Source: an uncultured Clostridia bacterium
GTDB lineage: Bacteria > Bacillota > Clostridia > Lachnospirales > CAG-274
Direction of reading: 5' to 3'
Assembly: GCA_947591605.1 (NCBI GenBank)
Contig: CANQDF010000004.1
Span: forward strand, 49,667-113,666
DNA: 64,000 nucleotides
Shown here: positions 27,992 through 35,477 of the stretch, piece after piece
Layout: the number at the start of each line of letters is the position of its first letter
How positions within the stretch are numbered: the stretch's first letter is position 1
Made by a program: the position numbers and the translations under genes
Notes under the pieces: generated by a model
Told to the model about the DNA's origin: nothing
Database searches by the model: none
Seen by the model: the letters and a program-made list of their open reading frames with translations, nothing else

Positions 27992-28678
27992 CTATTTTAC
28001 CTCAAATTTATAGCCCACGGCATAAATGGTCTTAATGCTCCAGTTATCCTCGTAGGGCATTTTTTCCCTAAGGCGCTTTATATGCACATCAACGGTACGG
28101 GTATCGCCCATAAACGCATAGCCCCATATTTTATCGAGCAGCTGCTCCCTTGTAAACACCTGATTGGGGTGCTGCGCCAAAAAGCTTAAAAGCTCAAACT
28201 CCTTGGGCGGAAGCTCCAATTCCCTGCCGTGATAGGTAACTATGTAGGTTATCTGGTTAATAGTTATATTGGGATAAACTATCTGCTTTGAAACATTTAC
28301 ATAACGGCTGTCATACCTGCGCAGTACAGCCTTTACCCTTGCAAGCAGCTCCTTTGTATCAAAGGGCTTTACAATGTAATCATCGGCGCCGAGTTCCAGC
28401 CCCAAAACCTTATCAAACACCTCGCCCTTTGCCGTAAGCATAATAATGGGCACCTGTGAGCTCTGCCTTATCTCCCTGCACACCTGATAGCCGTCTATCT
28501 CGGGCAGCATAAGGTCAAGCAAAACAAGGTGCGGCGCATAGGACGGAAAAACCTCCAGCGCCTCCCTGCCGCTGTATGCCTCTTTGGTTTCATAGCCCTC
28601 CTTATTGAGGTAAAGCGAGATAAGCTCCGCTATGTTTGTATCATCGTCAACTACCAGTATTTTAAGCTTGCTGTTCAT
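27992..28678 (-). CDS. OmpR/PhoB-family response regulator, orphan
   Basis: A 228-residue two-domain regulator. The receiver domain (1-120) has acidic residues DDD at 11-13, the phosphorylation site D55 in LVLLDLMLPE, the T/S switch in IIMLTAKG and K in DYIVKPFD. The C-terminal winged helix (about 130-228) has LPPKEFELLSFLAQHPNQVF and TRTVDVHIKRLREK. No histidine kinase is adjacent; the gene follows mutS2 by 13 bases. Its cognate kinase and targets are unknown. Confidence 0.95.
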   Translation of the reverse strand: MNSKLKILVVDDDTNIAELISLYLNKEGYETKEAYSGREALEVFPSYAPHLVLLDLMLPEIDGYQVCREIRQSSQVPIIMLTAKGEVFDKVLGLELGADDYIVKPFDTKELLARVKAVLRRYDSRYVNVSKQIVYPNITINQITYIVTYHGRELELPPKEFELLSFLAQHPNQVFTREQLLDKIWGYAFMGDTRTVDVHIKRLREKMPYEDNWSIKTIYAVGYKFEVK

Positions 28679-28691
28679 ATTAACTCTCCTT

Positions 28692-31055
28692 TCATTTAAG
28701 CTCGGCTATTGTAACGCCTGCTTCACCCTCGCCGTAAAGACCCGCACGGTAGCTTTTTACACGTCGGTTAGTCCTCAGATAATCCTGTACGGCGCTCCTC
28801 AATGCGCCTGTACCCTTGCCGTGTATAATGGTCACCTGGTTAAGACCCGCAAGGCAGGCATCGTCAAGGTACTTGTCAAGCTTGTCTATAGCTTCAAGTG
28901 CCATAAGCCCACGCAGATCGACCTGCGGACTTATGTCCTTTGCCTTGCTGTTTTTAAAGCCTGCCGCATATTTTTTTGCCTGCTGCTTGGGCTTTTCCTC
29001 CACGGTATCGAGCGAAAGATCCTCTATGCCTATTTTGACCTTCATAATGCCCGTTTTTATCATCACATTGCCCGATGAATCCGGAGCGGATATTACAACA
29101 CCGCTCTGTGCAAGCGAATGTATATATACTCTGTCGCCTGTATGCAGCTCCTTTGGCACGGGATGCGCCGCACTGTTCCTCACGGTGCCGCTCTCCATTG
29201 AGTTTAGCTTTTCTTTAAGCCTTTTGCGCTTGCTGTCTATTTTGTCAAGGCCTGCATTGTCACGCTGCATCCTGCGTATCTCTTTTACAATGGAATCCGC
29301 CTCGTCCTTGGCGTCACTAACCAGCCTGCGTGCCTCGTCCCTCGCATCGTTTATTATCTTCTCACGCTGTTTTTCAAGCTTTTGCTTTTGCTTTTCCGCA
29401 TCAAGGCGCAGCTTTTGTGCCTCTCTGCGGTACTGCTCCGCTCTCTCCTGCTCTTCGGCAACCGCCTTTTTGCTTATTTCAAGCTCCGTTATTACATCCT
29501 CAAAGCGCACATCCTCATGACTTAATACCTCTTTTGCCTCGTTTATGATATATTCGGGCAGCCCCAGCCTTGACGAAATTGCAAAGGCATTACTCTTGCC
29601 CGGTACGCCTATAAGCAGACGGTAGGTAGGGCGCAGTGTTTCAACGTCAAATTCGCATGAGGCGTTTTCCACCCCCTCTGCTGTGAGGGCAAACACCTTA
29701 AGCTCGCTGTAATGTGTGGTTACCGCAGTGCGCACACCCAGTGCATGCAGATACTTTATAACGGCTATCGCAAGCGCCGCACCCTCCGTGGGGTCGGTGC
29801 CCGCTCCAAGCTCGTCCAGCAGCACAAGCGAATTATTGGTGACCTTGTTCAGTATCCTCACTATATTGCTCATATGTGACGAAAAGGTACTTAAGCTCTG
29901 CTCTATGCTCTGTTCGTCACCTATATCCGCAAAGACCTCCTCAAACACCGTAAGCTCCGAGTTGTCAAAGGCGGGTATATGCAGCCCCGACTGACCCATA
30001 AGCGTAAAAAGACCTATGGTTTTCAGGCTGACGGTCTTTCCGCCCGTATTGGGACCCGTAATAAGCAGGGTATTGAAGTCACCGCCAAGGTAAATATCGG
30101 TAGGCACAACACTTTTGTAGTCAAGCAGAGGATGCCTTGCCTTTTTTATATTTATATAGCCCTTATCATTGAATACTGGCTCAGAAGCCTTCATTGATAC
30201 GGAAAGCTCTGCCTTTGCAAAAATAAAATCCAGCTGCGAGAGCACCTCCATATCCGCAGCTATCGCCCCGCTGTTTTCATATACCTCCTGCGAAAGCCTT
30301 GCAAGTATTTTGTCAATTTCACGCTTTTCGTCACCCTTTAGCTCCTTTATTTTGTTATTGAGCTGCACCACGCTCATAGGCTCTATAAAGAGGGTCGCTC
30401 CCGTTGAGCTTCTGTCGTGTATCATACCGGGAAAGCTGTTTTTATATTCCTGCTTTACGGGCACGCAGTAGCGGTCGTTTCTGATGGTTATTACCGCATC
30501 CTGAAGCATATTTTTATATGCCGAGGAATGTATAATGCCGCTTAAATGCTCCTTTATCCTGTCGTTTGATACCCTTATGCTACGCCTTATATCCCTGAGA
30601 GCAGGGCTTGCCTCATCGGATATCTCCTTGCCGTCTATTATACAGCGCTCAATATCGTTTTCCAGCTCCGAAATACACACTATAGCGTCAAAATAAGAGG
30701 AAAGAGCAGAAAAATCGTCATTTTTGCTCTCACTTTCGGAATACTTTTTTGCCTTGCGTGCGCAGTATAAAAAGGAGCCAATGGATGTAAGCTCGTCAAT
30801 ACTTAGCACTCCGCCTACATTTACCCTCTTTAGGCTGTCCGTAATATCCTTTAGCCCGCCCAGGACAAGGGAGCCCTTTTTCATTATCATGGAAACGGCA
30901 ACGGACGTTTCCGTCTGCCACCGCCTTATATCCGATATATCCGAGGAAGGCATAAGCTCATCAACCAGCCTCTTGCCCAAAGCCGATGCAGCCTTGCTGC
31001 TAAGCATATTTTTAATTTTATCAAATTCCAGTGTATTTAAAGCCTTATTATCCAT
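28692..31055 (-). CDS. mutS2: Endonuclease MutS2
   Basis: A 787-residue MutS-like ATPase with a core clamp domain, Walker A GPNTGGKTVS, Walker B LVLLDELGAGTDP, a long basic/acidic coiled coil (about residues 505-620) and a C-terminal Smr nuclease domain ending HGKGTGALR. MutS2 proteins limit homologous recombination and, in Bacillus, split collided ribosomes. I choose the ATG at 31055, preceded by GAGG at a proper distance, over an upstream in-frame TTG. A consensus promoter lies 30 bases upstream. Confidence 0.96.
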   Translation of the reverse strand: MDNKALNTLEFDKIKNMLSSKAASALGKRLVDELMPSSDISDIRRWQTETSVAVSMIMKKGSLVLGGLKDITDSLKRVNVGGVLSIDELTSIGSFLYCARKAKKYSESESKNDDFSALSSYFDAIVCISELENDIERCIIDGKEISDEASPALRDIRRSIRVSNDRIKEHLSGIIHSSAYKNMLQDAVITIRNDRYCVPVKQEYKNSFPGMIHDRSSTGATLFIEPMSVVQLNNKIKELKGDEKREIDKILARLSQEVYENSGAIAADMEVLSQLDFIFAKAELSVSMKASEPVFNDKGYINIKKARHPLLDYKSVVPTDIYLGGDFNTLLITGPNTGGKTVSLKTIGLFTLMGQSGLHIPAFDNSELTVFEEVFADIGDEQSIEQSLSTFSSHMSNIVRILNKVTNNSLVLLDELGAGTDPTEGAALAIAVIKYLHALGVRTAVTTHYSELKVFALTAEGVENASCEFDVETLRPTYRLLIGVPGKSNAFAISSRLGLPEYIINEAKEVLSHEDVRFEDVITELEISKKAVAEEQERAEQYRREAQKLRLDAEKQKQKLEKQREKIINDARDEARRLVSDAKDEADSIVKEIRRMQRDNAGLDKIDSKRKRLKEKLNSMESGTVRNSAAHPVPKELHTGDRVYIHSLAQSGVVISAPDSSGNVMIKTGIMKVKIGIEDLSLDTVEEKPKQQAKKYAAGFKNSKAKDISPQVDLRGLMALEAIDKLDKYLDDACLAGLNQVTIIHGKGTGALRSAVQDYLRTNRRVKSYRAGLYGEGEAGVTIAELK

Positions 31056-31086
31056 ATCAAACCTCAAAAAAAATTTTACCTTTTAT

Positions 31087-31115
31087 ATTATACCACATAA
31101 TACCTAAAAAAACAA
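31087..31115 (-). promoter_or_regulatory. Promoter of mutS2
   Basis: On the minus strand TTGTTT (31115-31110), 17-bp spacer, TATAAT (31092-31087). Confidence 0.78.
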
Positions 31116-31162
31116 TACGACCTTTTTAACAATAAAAAGCATAAAAATTTTTAAAAAAGCTA

Positions 31163-31219
31163 TTGACAAATTTGGTCTATTGTTGTAGACTTGCATTAAG
31201 TCGATAATTATAGACCAAA
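31163..31219 (+). promoter_or_regulatory. Promoter and operators of the blaI-blaR-type operon
   Basis: TTGACA (31163-31168), 17-bp spacer, TAGACT (31186-31191). GTCTA (31175-31179) and TAGAC (31186-31190) form an inverted repeat across the spacer and -10, and TTTGGTCTA (31171-31179) is repeated inverted as TAGACCAAA (31211-31219) just before the ribosome site. These are good candidates for binding by the BlaI-type repressor encoded next. Confidence 0.78.
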
Positions 31220-31232
31220 AGGAGATGACAAT

Positions 31233-31607
31233 ATGGATAATCTTAGACTATGCGACAGCGAATACAGATTTATGAGCCTTGTATGGGAAAACTCTCCCAT
31301 AAACTCCGGGGAGCTTGTAAAGCTGTGTGCCGCCGAGCTTGGGTGGAAAAAGTCCACCACCTACACCGTCATAAAAAAGCTGTGCGGCAGGGGCTTTATC
31401 AAAAACGAAAATGCCCTTGTTACCGTGCTCGTGCCTATGGAAAGGGTACAGACGGATGAAACGGAGTTTTTTGTTGACAGAACCTTTGGCGGCTCGCTTT
31501 CGGGGCTTGTGGCTGCGTTTTTGGGCAGCAGAAAGCTGTCCGAAAAAGAGGCGGAAAAGCTTAAAAGGCTTATTGAGGAAAGCGAGGCGGAAACAAATGA
31601 CAAGTGA
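31233..31607 (+). CDS. BlaI/MecI-type winged-helix repressor
   Basis: A 124-residue repressor of the BlaI/MecI/CopY family. The N-terminal winged helix (CDSEYRFMSLVWENSPINSG, then the KKSTTYTVIKKLCGRGFIK segment) binds DNA and the C-terminal helices (SRKLSEKEAEKLKRLIEE) dimerise. The AAAAGGAG site is well spaced from the ATG. It overlaps the membrane peptidase gene by 11 bases. In this family the sensor protease cleaves the repressor to induce the operon; here no beta-lactamase or PBP2a gene is adjacent. Confidence 0.93.
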   Translation: MDNLRLCDSEYRFMSLVWENSPINSGELVKLCAAELGWKKSTTYTVIKKLCGRGFIKNENALVTVLVPMERVQTDETEFFVDRTFGGSLSGLVAAFLGSRKLSEKEAEKLKRLIEESEAETNDK

Positions 31608-33330
31608 CAGCTTTATAATAGGTCTTTTAAATATGAATATAACCGCTGCCTATACAATAGCCGCAATTTTTCTTTTAAGGGTTTGTATAAGCAGACTGCC
31701 TAAAAAATATTCCTATGCGCTATGGTCGGTTGCGGGTATAAGGCTTGTTTTGCCGTTTTCGTTAGACTCTCGGTACAGCCTTTTCAATCTGCCTGTATTT
31801 GACGGAATAAATACGGGGCACACAGCCCGTTTTGTACCTAGGGATATAGGTCTTGCGGCGCAGCCCAAAGTAAATACGGGCATCTCGTCCGTAAACTCGG
31901 CAGTAAATTCACTGCTGCCTCCCGCACTGCCCTACAACAGTGTAAACCCAATGCAGATATGGCTTGCAATAATGCTTTTGGTATGGCTGACAGGCTTAGC
32001 TGTCATTGTAGGATACGAGATATATCTGCACATAAAAACCAAACGGCTTGTTAAATATGCCGTAAAGCTTGAGAGTAATGTATATGAATGTGATAATATA
32101 CCTACACCCTTTGTTATGGGATTAATAAAACCAAAAATATTTATACCCTTCAGACTGGATAAAAATGAGCGCAGCTATATCATCTGTCACGAAAAATATC
32201 ATATAAAAAGGCACGACAATATAATAAAACCTATAGCCTTTATACTGCTTGCCGTACATTGGTTCAATCCCTTTGTCTGGCTTGCTTATATCTTAATGAA
32301 CTCGGATATGGAAAAAAGCTGCGATGAGGCTGTGCTGACTCATACGCAAACGGATATAAAAAAGGATTACAGCACCTCATTGCTGTCCTTTGCCGTAAAC
32401 AAAAGGCACCTGCCCTTGGGTCCCCTTGCCTTTGGAGAAACTGCCGTTTCATCAAGGATAAAAAATATACTTAAGTTTAAAAGGCCTTCAAGGATAGTCA
32501 GCCTTATCGGTATTGCTGCCGTTGCCGTATCTATGGCGGTATGTGTTACAAACGGCACGGAAAAACGGGGGATTACAGCGGGACAGTCTGTCACAGGGCT
32601 TGCAAACAACAAATATCTTGACAGATGGGCCGAGGCATTCTGCGCAAGAAACGGTCATACCATAGCCGAAATGACAGCCGATAATGCCGTACTTGACGAA
32701 ACCGTGTTTGAGCGCAGAACGAACGGAGAGGGCTACGAGATACCGTTCGGCTGGTCAAGCCCATGGCCATGGGGAACGGATCTGAACGGAAACGGTATAA
32801 AGACCTACGAGATAATAAGGGACGAGGCAGAAGCCATATTCTCTCCCGTCAAAAAAGGCAATGCCGATATACTGTACTATGCAATGACCTCCGACCCTCA
32901 TGTATGGGTATGGAGAGAAAATATAAGCTACAGTATTGATAAGGGAACCGAAAGCTTTAAAGCGACGGGCGAAAATTTGGAGTTTTTTGATGCAATATCG
33001 AGCTGTGACGAGCTTTACAGGGCTTACCCCGACAATATAAAGGGTACGTTTATGGATTACAGCGCAAACGGACTCGGAGAGGCGCTCAACAGAAACTTTA
33101 CGGAAGATACGGACGGCTTTTATTCAAACCTCGGAGATGAGAAAACAGCCGCACTTTATCTGCTCAATATATCGGAGAATGCCGCAGATGTAATCGGCTA
33201 TGACACAAAGGCAGACACAAGAGATGTAGTTATCGCCTTTAAAGCGGATAACAAAAAAGTAACGGTAAAAATGGTACAGCCCTTCGGAAAGAACGGCATA
33301 TGGGTACCGCAGGAATTTTATACGGAATAA
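31597..33330 (+). CDS. BlaR1/MecR1-type M56 membrane peptidase with unknown sensor domain
   Basis: About 577 residues from the ATG at 31597, inside the end of the repressor gene. The N-terminal half has four or five membrane helices and a cytoplasmic zinc-protease motif CHEKYHIKRHDN (HEXXH). The last helix is near GIAAVAVSMAVC. The C-terminal extracellular 190 residues do not show the SxxK/KTG motifs of a penicillin-sensing domain; they are acidic and contain a WSSPWPWGTDLNGNG stretch of unknown fold. I infer a different envelope signal for this sensor. A longer upstream reading frame overlaps the repressor in another frame and is not credible. Confidence 0.88.
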   Translation: MTSDSFIIGLLNMNITAAYTIAAIFLLRVCISRLPKKYSYALWSVAGIRLVLPFSLDSRYSLFNLPVFDGINTGHTARFVPRDIGLAAQPKVNTGISSVNSAVNSLLPPALPYNSVNPMQIWLAIMLLVWLTGLAVIVGYEIYLHIKTKRLVKYAVKLESNVYECDNIPTPFVMGLIKPKIFIPFRLDKNERSYIICHEKYHIKRHDNIIKPIAFILLAVHWFNPFVWLAYILMNSDMEKSCDEAVLTHTQTDIKKDYSTSLLSFAVNKRHLPLGPLAFGETAVSSRIKNILKFKRPSRIVSLIGIAAVAVSMAVCVTNGTEKRGITAGQSVTGLANNKYLDRWAEAFCARNGHTIAEMTADNAVLDETVFERRTNGEGYEIPFGWSSPWPWGTDLNGNGIKTYEIIRDEAEAIFSPVKKGNADILYYAMTSDPHVWVWRENISYSIDKGTESFKATGENLEFFDAISSCDELYRAYPDNIKGTFMDYSANGLGEALNRNFTEDTDGFYSNLGDEKTAALYLLNISENAADVIGYDTKADTRDVVIAFKADNKKVTVKMVQPFGKNGIWVPQEFYTE

Positions 33331-33335
33331 ATAAA

Positions 33336-33368
33336 AAAGGGTATCGGTATTTTAACTCCGATACCCTT
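33336..33368. terminator. Bidirectional terminator between the M56 peptidase gene and thyX
   Basis: AAAAAGGGTATCGG (from 33335) pairs with CCGATACCCTTTAT (33358 on) around a ten-base loop. The genes converge here. Confidence 0.85.
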
Positions 33369-33378
33369 TATTTACATA

Positions 33379-34008
33379 TCAAAAATTACTCTCTATATCT
33401 CCAAAAATAACAGGCAGCTTTTCCTTAAATTCCTTAAGCAGTTTGCAGCTTATCTCTCTTATCTGGGGATGTGCTGCGGGAGATGTCCTGAGCCTGAAAT
33501 AATGCCTCCACTCTCTCATATTCATGGTTACCACTATTTCCGTTTTAAGGCTGTTGGGCAGTACGCTCCTTGCCTCCTCGGGCTTGGCGCCGTTTGCGAT
33601 CATACTGTTGTATACATCTTCGATACCCTGCATTGCCTTGAGCCACAGTCTGTAATTTTCATCGTCATCATTCCAAAAGCAAGGTTTTATAAAGGTAAGC
33701 TCACTGCCGAATTTGTCGTTGCTGTAATTGCAGTAGCGTGTGCTCTCCTGGCTGTAGCTTGCTATCCTGTGCCTTACGATCTCATGGGTCACTCCTCTGT
33801 CGCAGATAAACCTTACGGTTATTTTTTCATGCTCCAGCACGGACTCATGCCCACGCTTTATAATGCTTGCAATAAACTTTTCCGCAGTGCCGTCGCCTAT
33901 CCTGCCCTCGCTCTTGTAGCAGGTGCGGCCTGCCCTCTCTATAGTAAGCATTATTTTTTTTGCATCTATCTCATCTTCAATTACATAGTATGGCTCTATT
34001 ATCTTCAT
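33379..34008 (-). CDS. thyX: FAD-dependent thymidylate synthase
   Basis: A 209-residue flavin-dependent enzyme that makes dTMP from dUMP. The ThyX motif appears as RHRIASYSQESTRY, with HESVLEHEKITVRF before it. The C-terminal EWRHYFRLRTSPAAHPQIRE is also conserved. No thyA was seen in the window. The gene follows recR with two bases between stop and start, in a ybaB-recR-thyX operon. Confidence 0.96.
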   Translation of the reverse strand: MKIIEPYYVIEDEIDAKKIMLTIERAGRTCYKSEGRIGDGTAEKFIASIIKRGHESVLEHEKITVRFICDRGVTHEIVRHRIASYSQESTRYCNYSNDKFGSELTFIKPCFWNDDDENYRLWLKAMQGIEDVYNSMIANGAKPEEARSVLPNSLKTEIVVTMNMREWRHYFRLRTSPAAHPQIREISCKLLKEFKEKLPVIFGDIESNF

Positions 34009-34010
34009 TT

Positions 34011-34607
34011 TTACATTTCCCTTCTGCCTTCAAGCGCTCTTGAAAGCGTAACCTCGTCAACATACTCCAGATCGCTGCCCACAGGCACACCGTTTGCAAT
34101 GCGGCTGACCTTTATGCCAAGCGGCTTTATAAGCCTGCACAGATACATCGCCGTTGTTTCCCCCTCTATGCTTGTGCCCATTGCAAGTATGACCTCCTCG
34201 GTGTCCTCGTTAAGGCGTGATAAAAGCTCCTTTATGCGCAGATCCTCTGCCGATATATCCTTCATAGGTGATATTGCACCGTGCAAAACGTGATAAAGCC
34301 CCTTAAACTCCTTGGTTTTTTCATACGCAGCCATATCCCTCGGTTCCTCCACAACCATTATAAGGTTTGGATTGCGTGCGGGATCGGAGCATACAGAGCA
34401 CGGATCCTCATCGGTGAGATTACAGCAGACGGAACAGTATTTTACATTCCTCTTGGCATCAAGGATACTTGAGGAAAGCCTTTCCACATTTTCCTCCGGC
34501 ATGGCAAGTATATAAAACGCAAGCCTTTGCGCTGTTTTACCGCCTACACCAGGCAGCCTTGAAAGCTCCTCTATCAGCCTTGCAACATAATTTCCGTAGT
34601 AATTCAT
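34011..34607 (-). CDS. recR: Recombination mediator RecR
   Basis: A 198-residue protein of the RecFOR pathway. It has the N-terminal helix-hairpin-helix ([20 protein letters not shown]), a four-cysteine zinc finger ([16 protein letters not shown]), and a Toprim domain ([14 protein letters not shown] to [16 protein letters not shown]). It follows ybaB by 18 bases; dnaX, often upstream of this pair, is absent here. Confidence 0.97.
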   Translation of the reverse strand: MNYYGNYVARLIEELSRLPGVGGKTAQRLAFYILAMPEENVERLSSSILDAKRNVKYCSVCCNLTDEDPCSVCSDPARNPNLIMVVEEPRDMAAYEKTKEFKGLYHVLHGAISPMKDISAEDLRIKELLSRLNEDTEEVILAMGTSIEGETTAMYLCRLIKPLGIKVSRIANGVPVGSDLEYVDEVTLSRALEGRREM

Positions 34608-34625
34608 AAAGCCCTGCTCCGTTTA

Positions 34626-34973
34626 TCAAAAAAGTCCTCCGGGGATACCCATGCCCGTTATCTGACCCATTGTGCCCGTAACAGCATCGTCAGCCTGCCT
34701 TATAGCCTCATTTACCGCAGTAAGCACCAGATCCTGAAGCATCTCCACATCATCCGGGTCGACAACATCGGGCTGTATCTCTATTGATTTAACAACCTTT
34801 TTGCCCGTTATCACCACTTTAACGGCACCGCCGCCGCTTGTGACCTCAAACTCCTTTGCCTCAAGATCGAGCTGAGCCTGCTCCATCTGCTTCTGCATTT
34901 TCTGAGCCTGCTTCATAAGGTTGTTCATATTCATACCGCCCATGCCGCCGTAGCCGCCGCGTCCTTTTGCCAT
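34626..34973 (-). CDS. YbaB/EbfC family nucleoid-associated protein
   Basis: A 115-residue DNA-binding protein. A Gly/Met-rich N-terminus ([20 protein letters not shown]) leads into the family helix ([14 protein letters not shown]), the beta hairpin ([15 protein letters not shown]) and the [19 protein letters not shown] segment. I place the start at the ATG at 34973, which has GGAGGAC upstream; a longer in-frame start has no such site. Relatives coat and bridge DNA. Confidence 0.95.
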   Translation of the reverse strand: MAKGRGGYGGMGGMNMNNLMKQAQKMQKQMEQAQLDLEAKEFEVTSGGGAVKVVITGKKVVKSIEIQPDVVDPDDVEMLQDLVLTAVNEAIRQADDAVTGTMGQITGMGIPGGLF

Positions 34974-35015
34974 TATATTGTCCTCCTTAAATTGTAACAC
35001 AAATTTATTTATTAT

Positions 35016-35044
35016 ATTATATTGTAAATCGTCGGATATTTCAA
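35016..35044 (-). promoter_or_regulatory. Promoter of ybaB-recR-thyX
   Basis: On the minus strand TTGAAA (35044-35039), 17-bp spacer, TATAAT (35021-35016). Confidence 0.78.
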
Positions 35045-35122
35045 GTATAAATTATACGTTAGCCCCATCACCCACAACCGACAAGCTCTGATTTTTTTTG
35101 CAAATTAAATACATAAAAACTC

Positions 35123-35150
35123 TTGCAATTTATGGAAACTGTGATATAAT
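35123..35150 (+). promoter_or_regulatory. Promoter of adhE
   Basis: TTGCAA (35123-35128), 16-bp spacer, TATAAT (35145-35150). It lies about 330 bases before adhE, so the mRNA has a long, A/T-rich leader in which I see no gene. Confidence 0.7.
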
Positions 35151-35159
35151 AGCTTTATA

Positions 35160-35177
35160 TTGATAATTAATTAACAA
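35160..35177 (+). promoter_or_regulatory. Rex-type operator of adhE
   Basis: TTGATAATTAATTAACAA differs by one base from the Rex consensus TTGTTAANNNNTTAACAA. It covers the predicted transcription start, so a bound Rex repressor would block adhE when NADH is low. Confidence 0.75.
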
Positions 35178-35269
35178 TATTGTTATGTTTGTTTAATTGC
35201 TTTATGCCCTTAATTTGCACGGTTTTAAGAATATTATAACATAACAGCAAATATAATGTTTCAATAAAT

Positions 35270-35287
35270 ATGTTAAAAAAATAACAT
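35270..35287 (+). promoter_or_regulatory. Second, weaker Rex-like site in the adhE leader
   Basis: ATGTTAAAAAAATAACAT keeps the TGTTAA/TAACA core with three mismatches to the consensus. It may be a secondary site or chance in A/T-rich DNA. Confidence 0.4.
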
Positions 35288-35477
35288 TAATTTCTTATTA
35301 AAAATTTATAGCTTTTATCCGATTTGGGCAGTATAACCATAATAATATGCAATCAATATAAATAACGGACTCGGTCAATGATATCGGTACTCCGCTTACG
35401 CTGCGTACTTACTTGTCGGTCAAAACGATCCCATATCAGGAAAACAATTTTATTTATCGGTGAAAGGACGGTTTAAA

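Noticed and set aside
31411..31596. A longer N-terminus for the M56 membrane peptidase
   Set aside because: The frame is open upstream but overlaps the repressor gene in another frame, has no ribosome site and gives a basic, non-family sequence. The ATG at 31597 fits the membrane topology and the usual short overlap.
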